NCBI RefSeq assembly: GCF_900188345.1
Contig: NZ_FZOD01000042.1
Span: 1 to 64,000, forward strand
Source of the DNA: Streptosporangium subroseum
GTDB taxonomy: Bacteria; Actinomycetota; Actinomycetes; Streptosporangiales; Streptosporangiaceae
Reading direction: 5' to 3'
Length of the DNA: 64,000 nucleotides
Part shown: positions 45,571 to 51,812 of the stretch, piece after piece
Position numbering within the stretch: the stretch's first letter is position 1
How the letters are laid out: every line of letters starts with the position of its first letter
Position numbers and translations under genes: made by a program
Notes under the pieces: model-generated
The model's input: only the letters and a program-made list of their open reading frames with translations
The model's database searches: none
Told to the model about the DNA's origin: nothing

Positions 45571-46659
45571 CTACCGGCCCCAGGCCTCGCGGCCCGTCGT
45601 GACGCCGGCCCCGGTGCGCACCGACTCCTCGATCGCCAGGCTGAGCAGGTGGTCCTGACAGCCGTCGGCCAGGGAGTAGGGCTCCGGGGCCTCTCCCCGG
45701 CACCACGACGTCATCTGGCACAGGAGCGAGACGACGGCCAGGTCGTCCTCGGAGAACTTCGCGCCCTGGTAGTCGTTGCGATAGACCACGCGCCCGTCGA
45801 AGCTGATGTGGTCCAGGTCGAAGCCCTCCAGGTTGAGGTCGATCCCGGTCTGGCGTCGCGTGAGGTGCGACTCCACCGGGCTCCTCGGGTCGATCATGCG
45901 CACCACGCGGTCGTCCACCAGCTCGCCCATGGATCCGCGGATGACGATTCGCCGGCTGCGCAGGGGGTTCCACCACTGGTTGTCGGTGAAGTCGTAGAGC
46001 CCCATCCCCTCGGCGAACTCCAGGGTCGCGATCGTGGTGGCCGCCTTCTTCGGCGACGAGTCACCCGTCCAGCCGTCCCTGGTCATGGGGTCGACCAGCG
46101 GGCCGGTGAAGGACCGGGCCGTCACCGTGGTCTCCTCGAAGCCGGCCCCGAGCATGTGCCGGATCATGGACACGGCGTGGTACAGGTGCGTCGAGGAGAC
46201 CTGTACGGAGCTCACCTCTCCGAGGATCCCCTCGCGGACGAGCGCCAGCCTCGCCGCGTGACCCGGCATGTGCAGATACTGCTCCGCGACCTGCACCAGA
46301 CCGCTGGTCCCGACGGCGGACCAGAGATCGCGCAGCCCCTCCAGGTCGGCCGCCGGCGGCGTCTCCGCCAGCACCGGGACGTCGAACCTCACCAGTTCCT
46401 TCGTCACCTCCGGGGTGATCTGCCACGGAACCGAGGGGATGACGAACTCGGGGCGCTCCGCCGCGAGCATCTCCGCGACGGAACGGAACGTCGGCACCCC
46501 CCAGGCGGCCTCGACCTCGGCACCCCGCTCGCTCGACCTGGTCACCACACCCGACACCGACAACCGCTCCGGCAGTTGCCTGGCCAGACGCAGGAAGAAC
46601 TCCGAACGCCATCCGCTACCGACCAGGCCGAAACGACCCGCTGACTGTGAACTCATCAT
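45571..46659 (-). CDS. Gfo/Idh/MocA family oxidoreductase
   Basis: The protein has 362 residues from ATG 46659 (a second ATG at 46656), preceded by GAGG; the longer frame to 46728 is not family-like. The Rossmann segment is FGLVGSGWRSEFFLRLA. The usual EKP lysine is replaced (LAETPPAADLEGL), so the catalytic Lys is missing from its normal position. The C-terminal domain is beta-rich. Substrate is probably a sugar or inositol derivative, but the altered motif makes this uncertain. Confidence 0.85.
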   Translation of the reverse strand: MMSSQSAGRFGLVGSGWRSEFFLRLARQLPERLSVSGVVTRSSERGAEVEAAWGVPTFRSVAEMLAAERPEFVIPSVPWQITPEVTKELVRFDVPVLAETPPAADLEGLRDLWSAVGTSGLVQVAEQYLHMPGHAARLALVREGILGEVSSVQVSSTHLYHAVSMIRHMLGAGFEETTVTARSFTGPLVDPMTRDGWTGDSSPKKAATTIATLEFAEGMGLYDFTDNQWWNPLRSRRIVIRGSMGELVDDRVVRMIDPRSPVESHLTRRQTGIDLNLEGFDLDHISFDGRVVYRNDYQGAKFSEDDLAVVSLLCQMTSWCRGEAPEPYSLADGCQDHLLSLAIEESVRTGAGVTTGREAWGR

Positions 46660-46744
46660 GATTCCTCTTCGTGCGACGGACGCCGATGTGCTGGGCCACC
46701 CAGTCGTCCGGGCTGTCGAGGACATCATCTGCCATCGTCTTCCG

Positions 46745-46785
46745 GTCCTGAAGGCCGCATCTCATGAAGATGCGGCCTTCAGGAC
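46745..46785 (-). terminator. Strong hairpin terminator, 18-bp perfect stem
   Basis: GTCCTGAAGGCCGCATCT at 46745-46762 is exactly complementary to 46768-46785, with a 5-base loop. It lies 38 bases past the stop of the mycothiol-dependent enzyme on the minus strand. No T-run follows, as is common in actinomycetes. Confidence 0.7.
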
Positions 46786-46822
46786 GGGGGCCGGATGTCG
46801 GCGCGTTGGCGAGACGCCCGTC

Positions 46823-47629
46823 TCAGAAGCCCGGGAACACTCGCCTCAGGTCGTCCAGGGAGACGGCCTCGCCGGTGACGTTCACGGAGCCGGGGGTGTT
46901 CGCGGCGTCCAGCCTGCCGCTGACCAGGCGCAGCCATGCCTCGGCGGGAACCGTCAGGACGGCGTCCGCCGACTCGGAAGGCTCTCCGAACTCGATCGTC
47001 TCGCCGATCGTGAGGCCGAGGGCACGCTGGGGATCGCTCATCTCGACGCGGAGCGTGACCGGCCGGGACTCCAGGGCGCCGGGCTTGCCGATGAAGCCGA
47101 CCAGGAAGCTGAGCGGTCCGGGAAGGAAGTCGACCAGTGCCTCGGTGGCCTCCGGGGCGATGACGGCCTTCGGGCCGAAGGTGGCCTCGATGTCCCAGGC
47201 GTGCAGGGCGGCCTCGTTCAGGCGCATGCCCGCGACCAGCGTGACACTGGCGGGCGCCGGCATGAAGCCAAGCTTGATCTGCAATCCTTCACGGGCGGCG
47301 GCGTCCAGGGACTCATAGGTGGCGACAAGTTCGGCGTTGGCGCTCAGGAAGTCCTCGGCGTGCTCCTTGGGGCCCTTGGCGTCCCAGCGAGCCCACACCG
47401 ACTGGTTGAAGTCCTGGGCAGGCGCGTCCTCGCCGGTCAGCGCGGCCCGCAGCGACGCCAGGCCGATCTCGGCACCGCTGCCGAGGTGGCTGAGAACCTG
47501 GGCGACGGTCCACTCCGAGGCGCTCGAAAGCCGTTCGAGGTCGGCGGCGTCGAGGCGGCGCACCAGGGCGGAAAGATCGTCATGATTGGTACGCAGGGCC
47601 GCGATGGTCCTGTCAATGAGCGTGGTCAT
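46823..47629 (-). CDS. Mycothiol-dependent maleylpyruvate isomerase-family protein
   Basis: The protein has 268 residues from ATG 47629, after GGGAAAACG. It has the DinB-like four-helix N-terminal domain (LERLSSASEWTVAQVLSHLG) with the metal-binding His region (GMRLNEAALHAWDIEA) and the MDMPI C-terminal domain (PAEAWLRLVSGRL). It probably catalyses a mycothiol-dependent isomerisation or detoxification. The convergent/divergent layout gives it its own terminator at 46745. Confidence 0.88.
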   Translation of the reverse strand: MTTLIDRTIAALRTNHDDLSALVRRLDAADLERLSSASEWTVAQVLSHLGSGAEIGLASLRAALTGEDAPAQDFNQSVWARWDAKGPKEHAEDFLSANAELVATYESLDAAAREGLQIKLGFMPAPASVTLVAGMRLNEAALHAWDIEATFGPKAVIAPEATEALVDFLPGPLSFLVGFIGKPGALESRPVTLRVEMSDPQRALGLTIGETIEFGEPSESADAVLTVPAEAWLRLVSGRLDAANTPGSVNVTGEAVSLDDLRRVFPGF

Positions 47630-47889
47630 CGTTTTCCCAACGGGAGGGGTTCTTGGATCGTTGCATGTCGAGCGCAGGGTCCGCCCGCGTCGCCTTCCCG
47701 GGAACATCCGGGCGTGGTGACCGGCAGACCCGGAGCATACAAGCGTGCGATCCCGCTCCGTTGTTCCTCGCATCCATTGCCCTCATCGACATCTTCCCGG
47801 CCGGCCGCCCGACCCGGACTGGGCGCGGTCGGTCACACATGCAACAATCGGCAGATTCCACACAATTCGACGGAAGGATGACGCGCGGC

Positions 47890-48828
47890 GTGAAGGCCTA
47901 CATACTCCATGAGAATCCCGAGTGGTATCCGCCGTTCGCCGCAGCCTTCGAAGCCGAGGGCGTGGACCACGAGCCCTGGCTGCTCGGGGAGGGACTGCTC
48001 GACCTCGACGCCCCACCGCCGCCCGGCGTCTACTGGTCCCGGATGAGCGCCTCGTCCCACACCCGCGGGCACCTGCTCGCCAAGGACCACACGCGGGCGG
48101 TGCTCAGCTGGCTGGAGGCCTACGGCCGCCGGGTCGTCAACGGGCGCCGCGTGCTCGAACTGGAGATGAGCAAGGTCGACCAGCTCACCGCGCTGCGCGC
48201 GGCCGGAATCGACGTGCCCTCCACGCTCGCGGTGATCGGGCACGAGGACCTGCTGGACGCGGCGACCAAGATGCCGGCCCCCTTCATCGCCAAGCACAAC
48301 CAGGGCGGCAAGGGTCTCGGCGTCGCCCTGTTCGAGAGCGCCGACGCCTTCGCCGACCACCTGAACTCGCCCGAGTACGTGCCGCCGGTCGACGGCATCA
48401 CCCTGCTCCAGGAGTATCTCCGCGCCGATCAGCCCCGCATCACCCGGGTGGAGATCGTCGACGGCAGCGTCGTCTACGCGCTGACCGCGGACACCGCCCG
48501 CGGCGGCTTCGAGCTGTGCCCCGCGGACGCCTGCGCGATCCCCCCCGCGGACGACACCTGCCTGATCGACGCACCGCCCGGACTGTTCGCGCTCCGCGAG
48601 GGCTTCGATCACCCCGTACTGGGCCAGTATCTGGACTTCTCCCGCAGGCACGGGATCGAGGTCGCCGGCTTCGAGTTCATCGAGACCGAGGACGGCCGCC
48701 TGGTGACCTACGACGTCAACACCAACACCAACTACAACCCCGAGGTCGAGGCAGCGGCTCCCCGCTCCGGGCCGCGGCAGATCGCCCGCATGGTCAAGCG
48801 GCTCATCGAAGAAGGGAAGGACCTCTGA
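47890..48828 (+). CDS. ATP-grasp ligase
   Basis: The protein has about 312 residues. GTG 47890 gives the family-like start KAYILHENPEWYPPF; ATG 47878 is possible, but its GGAAGG is too close. The ATP-grasp core includes FIAKHNQGGKGLGVALF (glycine-rich loop) and the metal-binding end TYDVNTNTNYNPEVE. It probably forms an amide or peptide bond using ATP. Its stop overlaps the next gene's start (TGATG), so it is co-translated with a luciferase-like monooxygenase. The pairing may indicate a small natural-product or C-S/C-N bond pathway. Confidence 0.85.
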   Translation: MKAYILHENPEWYPPFAAAFEAEGVDHEPWLLGEGLLDLDAPPPPGVYWSRMSASSHTRGHLLAKDHTRAVLSWLEAYGRRVVNGRRVLELEMSKVDQLTALRAAGIDVPSTLAVIGHEDLLDAATKMPAPFIAKHNQGGKGLGVALFESADAFADHLNSPEYVPPVDGITLLQEYLRADQPRITRVEIVDGSVVYALTADTARGGFELCPADACAIPPADDTCLIDAPPGLFALREGFDHPVLGQYLDFSRRHGIEVAGFEFIETEDGRLVTYDVNTNTNYNPEVEAAAPRSGPRQIARMVKRLIEEGKDL

Positions 48829-49853
48829 TGCGGTTCGGCTACTGGATGCCGATTTTCGGTGGATGGCTGCGCAATGTCCCGGACGAGGACATGAGCATCG
48901 ACTGGTCCTACATCCGCGACCTCGCCGTCGACGCCGAGGGGCAGGGCTTCGACCTCACCCTGATCGCCGAGCTCAACCTCAACGACATCAAGGGCCACCG
49001 CGCGCCCGCCCTCGACTGCTGGACCCTGGCACCGGCGATCGCCGCCGTCACCCGGCAGACGGAGCTGATGCTCGCCGTCCGGCCCAACTACCACTCGCCG
49101 TCGGCCACGGCCAAGGCCCTGTCCACGCTCGACACCATCGCGCCCGGCAGGACCAGCCTCAACGTCGTCTCCTCCTGGTGGAAGGACGAGGCAGCCCAGT
49201 ACGGTGCCCCGTTCGACGTGCACGACGCCCGCTACGCCCGTACCCAGGAGTGGCTGGAGGTCCTGAGCCGGCTGCTCACCGAGGACACGGTGACCCACAA
49301 CGGCGCCCTGTACAACCTTCAGGGCACGGTTCTGGAGCCCAAGCCCGCCAGCCGGCCCACCGTCTACATGGGCGGGGAGTCCCCCACCGCGAAGAACCTG
49401 ATCTCGGCCCAGGGTGACGCCTACGTCATGCACGGCGACTCCCCGGAGACCATCGCCGCGAAGATCGCCGACATGCGCGAGCGCCGCCAGGCCCAGAACC
49501 TGCCGCCGCTCTCCTTCGGCGTCTCCGGCTACGTGATCTGCCGCGACACCGAGGAGGAGGCGCAGGCCGAGCTGGAGCGCATCCTGAACGTGCGCTCCTC
49601 TCCGGAGGCCTACGCCTCCTACCAGGACTTCGTCGAGGGCTCCCAGCTGGAGTCGCAGGTCTCGCTGGAGGAGTACAGCGTCTCCAACCGCGGGCTGCGC
49701 GCCGGACTGGTCGGCACCCCGGAGCAGATCATCGCGCGGATCAAGGCGTACGAGGAGGCCGGGGTCGACCTGATGCTGCTCCAGTTCTCACCCCAGCACA
49801 CGGAGATGGACCGTTTCGGACGCGAGGTGATCGCCGCCTACCCCCGGGGATAG
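48828..49853 (+). CDS. LLM-class flavin-dependent monooxygenase, SsuD/SfnG-like
   Basis: The protein has 341 residues from ATG 48828. It contains RFGYWMPIFGGWLRN, LLDCWTLAPAIAAVT-type core (ALDCWTLAPAIAAVTRQTEL), NVVSSWWKDEAAQYGAPFD and QFSPQHTEMDRFG. The NVVSxW block is characteristic of alkanesulfonate/dimethylsulfone monooxygenase relatives. The true substrate may be the product of the overlapping ATP-grasp gene. A strong terminator follows at 49876. Confidence 0.9.
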   Translation: MRFGYWMPIFGGWLRNVPDEDMSIDWSYIRDLAVDAEGQGFDLTLIAELNLNDIKGHRAPALDCWTLAPAIAAVTRQTELMLAVRPNYHSPSATAKALSTLDTIAPGRTSLNVVSSWWKDEAAQYGAPFDVHDARYARTQEWLEVLSRLLTEDTVTHNGALYNLQGTVLEPKPASRPTVYMGGESPTAKNLISAQGDAYVMHGDSPETIAAKIADMRERRQAQNLPPLSFGVSGYVICRDTEEEAQAELERILNVRSSPEAYASYQDFVEGSQLESQVSLEEYSVSNRGLRAGLVGTPEQIIARIKAYEEAGVDLMLLQFSPQHTEMDRFGREVIAAYPRG

Positions 49854-49875
49854 GCGAGCGCCCGTCGTGATGTGC

Positions 49876-49916
49876 CCGGCCCCACCGTCGAACGCGCGGT
49901 GGGGCCGGTTCTTTTT
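49876..49916 (+). terminator. Rho-independent terminator
   Basis: CCGGCCCCACCG at 49876-49887 pairs with CGGTGGGGCCGG at 49897-49908 (12 bp, 9-base loop), followed by TTCTTTTT. It ends the ATP-grasp/monooxygenase operon and insulates it from the RNA locus that follows. Confidence 0.92.
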
Positions 49917-50019
49917 GCCAGGTCCGCAGAAAACGCGTTGCGGCCGGTTCCCGAAGTCCGGCATTCTCGACCTAAGCCAGTCGAGTACCTACGCCGGTCG
50001 AGCTTCACGAGGAGGGGTC

Positions 50020-50100
50020 ATGCGTCGTCATCACGGTCGAAACCACCGCACCATGCGTGTTCATCGCCGTGTGCGCATGCCCTGGGAGGCTCGCGTGTGA
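50020..50100 (+). CDS. Arg/His/Met-rich 26-residue leader peptide (putative)
   Basis: ATG 50020 follows a strong ribosome site (GAGGAGGGG) and ends at TGA 50100. Of 26 codons, 9 are Arg, 4 His and 3 Met; the order begins RRHHGRNHR and continues TMRVHRRVRM. The tRNAs encoded just downstream are Met, Arg and His. The stop codon lies inside a hairpin that adjoins a terminator. This is the layout of an attenuator leader (as in his or trp operons), with ribosome stalling sensing charged tRNA. It is alternatively a small basic protein of its own. The amino-acid match is seen in the sequence; the regulatory role is inferred. Confidence 0.65.
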   Translation: MRRHHGRNHRTMRVHRRVRMPWEARV

Positions 50101-50160
50101 CGTCCGCCGTCACGACGCGAGCCGTCTCGGACCACAGGGTCCGGGGCGGCTCTTTCCTTT
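50093..50160 (+). promoter_or_regulatory. Candidate attenuator: overlapping pause hairpin and terminator
   Basis: First hairpin: GTGACG (50097-50102) with CGTCAC (50108-50113), extended by GCGT/ACGC, spanning the leader stop codon. Second: a stem from GAGCCG at 50119 to CGGCTC at 50153 (with GGACC/GGTCC inside), followed by TCTTTCCTTT. A small alternative pairing CGAG-CCGT-CTCG would block the left arm of the terminator. Transcription must pass this element to reach the three tRNAs. Confidence 0.65.
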
Positions 50161-50174
50161 GGAGCTTCCTTTGG

Positions 50175-50247
50175 AGCGGGTGAGGGCGCTGGTGTGCTCG
50201 GCGGTTTCATAAGCCGTTGTGGGCGGGTTCGATTCCCGCACCCGCTA
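50175..50247 (+). tRNA. tRNA-Met (anticodon CAT)
   Basis: The acceptor stem AGCGGGT/ACCCGCT is perfect, the D-loop contains GG, the anticodon loop is TTCATAA (CAT at 50208-50210), and the T-arm is GCGGG-TTCGATT-CCCGC. CCA is not encoded. It could also be the lysidine-modified tRNA-Ile2, which shares CAT. The anticodon stem has two wobble pairs. Confidence 0.88.
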
Positions 50248-50251
50248 CCCA

Positions 50252-50324
50252 ACCTCTGTGGCGCAGTGGAGAGCGCGCCCGCTTGCGGAGCGGGAGGTCG
50301 CCGGTTCGATTCCGGCCAGAGGTG
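50252..50324 (+). tRNA. tRNA-Arg (anticodon GCG)
   Basis: Acceptor ACCTCTG/CAGAGGT, D-stem GCGC/GCGC, anticodon stem CCCGC/GCGGG, loop TTGCGGA (GCG at 50285-50287), T-arm GCCGG-TTCGATT-CCGGC, discriminator G. All stems are perfect. GCG is an unusual Arg anticodon in bacteria, which normally use inosine-modified ACG for CGC/CGT codons. Only 4 bases separate it from tRNA-Met. Confidence 0.88.
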
Positions 50325-50326
50325 CT

Positions 50327-50400
50327 GCGGCCGATCCCGAAGTGGACGAGGGACCGGGTTGTGATCCTGGTGCAAGCGGGTTCGAGTCCCGCCGGCCGCC
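50327..50400 (+). tRNA. tRNA-His (anticodon GTG), lacking an encoded G-1
   Basis: Acceptor GCGGCCG/CGGCCGC, anticodon stem CCGGG/CCTGG, loop TTGTGAT (GTG at 50361-50363), T-arm GCGGG-TTCGAGT-CCCGC, discriminator C. The base before position 1 is T, so the extra G normally needed by histidyl-tRNA synthetase is not in the gene. The D-arm has only three pairs. Two bases separate it from tRNA-Arg. T6 at 50414-50419 may end the transcript. Confidence 0.85.
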
Positions 50401-50967
50401 CCACGTCAGTGAACTTTTTTCATCCTCGGTCGGCCTGTGCGACGCGGTGGTTTTGAAGGACGGCGATGGCCTTACACAGGTGGCAGGCGGACCAGGCCGG
50501 CGACATGGTTCGGCGTTGAACGCGACGCATCAACGGCCACGCGATGGAAACAGCATCCGAAGCCCCTCGTTGTGACGGACCTGATTGTAATGATCAACCC
50601 GTCTACCAGGGGCTTCTTCACGTCGTCAAGCGAATGCCGACCTTTCGGTCATGCTGTGACCAGCGGTTCGCCGCCCGGAGATGAAAAAGGCTTACCGGGT
50701 ACGGGGTATCGCGTATGCGCAACATCAATTTTTCATCCACAGGCACGCTTTAGAGTCGTATCTCGTGTCAGGGAATCGGAGGGCGCCCAAATTTCTCGAC
50801 GCACCCGTACTCTCGCGAGAGCGACATCCTTGTGGCGCGAGAGAAGGCGGCGGTTCCACCCGATTCCTATATGGAAATTCGTCACGCTGAGAAAAGGCGC
50901 TCCGCAGCTTGCGGGGCGCCCTCTTGATGGCCGGATACCACGGTGCGATATGCATCGGAGAAGGTGA
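50401..50967. other. Gap with no convincing gene; one hairpin
   Basis: A plus-strand frame across this gap (50437-50967) lacks a ribosome site and family features. One hairpin is clear: GGCGCTCCGCA (50896-50906) with TGCGGGGCGCC (50910-50920), one wobble, followed by CTCTTG. It lies 48 bases before the secreted-protein gene, either as a weak terminator or a leader structure. Nothing else supportable is seen. Confidence 0.5.
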
Positions 50968-51333
50968 GTGAGAGACGTGGGACCAAAAAGCTTCGCTAAA
51001 AAATTCGTTGTCGCGACGGCGATGGCCGCCGCAGGTGTGAGCCTTATTGTGCAACCCGCTTCGGCCGCAACCACTATCAACTTCGAGAGCGCCCAGGGTC
51101 AGTTCGACAACAACCCAGGTAGGGGGCAGAGCTGGGTATGGGTCTCCGCAGGCGGAAACAACGCCAATTACTCGGCCAGGACCGAGTACCAGTTCTACAA
51201 CGGTGCAACCGGTAGCATCACGGCTTATCAGGGCCAGGCCGCCAGCAAGGATCCGGGTCAGGACATCTGGCGAATCCGGGTCTGCGTCACCCGGTGGTCC
51301 GGCACCATTGCCTGGTGCTCGAACTGGAGCTGA
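50968..51333 (+). CDS. Small secreted protein, unknown
   Basis: The protein has 121 residues from GTG 50968, preceded by GGAGAAGG. A signal peptide is clear: KKFVVATAMAAAGVSLIVQPASA, with cleavage after ASA. The mature protein (about 90 residues) is Gly/Asn/Trp-rich with two Cys near the C-terminus (IRVCVTRWSGTIAWCSNW), which may form a disulfide. I do not recognise the family; similar small secreted proteins are common in actinomycetes. A terminator follows at 51361. Confidence 0.8.
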   Translation: MRDVGPKSFAKKFVVATAMAAAGVSLIVQPASAATTINFESAQGQFDNNPGRGQSWVWVSAGGNNANYSARTEYQFYNGATGSITAYQGQAASKDPGQDIWRIRVCVTRWSGTIAWCSNWS

Positions 51334-51360
51334 TTTAGCTTGATCGCTTAAAGTTTTCAT

Positions 51361-51396
51361 GAGGCCCGTCGATGCCAGCCTGCGTCGACGGGCCTC
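51361..51396 (+). terminator. Terminator hairpin after the small secreted protein
   Basis: GAGGCCCGTCGA at 51361-51372 pairs perfectly with TCGACGGGCCTC at 51385-51396, and CTTTTTC follows some 15 bases later. It lies 28 bases past the stop. Confidence 0.8.
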
Positions 51397-51665
51397 AATC
51401 GTTGAATCTTTTTCATCCCGCCTCGCGCATGTGAAGCGTGAGGACGGCTTTGACCAACCGACCTGCGCGAAGAGGACAGCAGCGGAGTTTTCACCGGATG
51501 CGCCGGGTCTTCAGTACGGCAACCGGCGGATGAGGCCCCAGATTCGGGCCGCCTTGAGGTCATGAACCGAACCGGGCAGAGCACCAGAGGTCCGGAGCGG
51601 GGTGCCGCCCGAAGCGCCTGATCGAGCGTGGGCGAGGCGAAACGGCCCCGTTTTCAGCTAGTTTC

Positions 51666-51676
51666 CGAAAGTTTCG
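51666..51676. promoter_or_regulatory. CGAAA-G-TTTCG palindrome upstream of the CE15 esterase
   Basis: A perfect odd palindrome stands in the AT-rich region before the secreted esterase. Palindromes of this kind are reported upstream of xylan-degradation genes in actinomycetes, which fits a hemicellulose role for the target. TTGACA at 51750-51755 with CAGACT 17 bases later is a possible promoter. The rest of the 51397-51812 gap shows no gene. Confidence 0.5.
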
Positions 51677-51812
51677 ATATCAGCGAAGATGTATATCCAG
51701 TTCAGAGATACAGAGAAAAACTCAACTCTGAAATATTTTGATATATGCGTTGACATGTTTCGAACGGATTCCCAGACTGATCGCCAACACCCCACCCGAA
51801 GGGAGAGCCCTA

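Noticed and set aside
50437..50967. Plus-strand ORF of 176 codons after the tRNAs
   Set aside because: Arg/Ser/Thr-rich without family features, no ribosome site, and it runs over the hairpin and ribosome site of the next gene.
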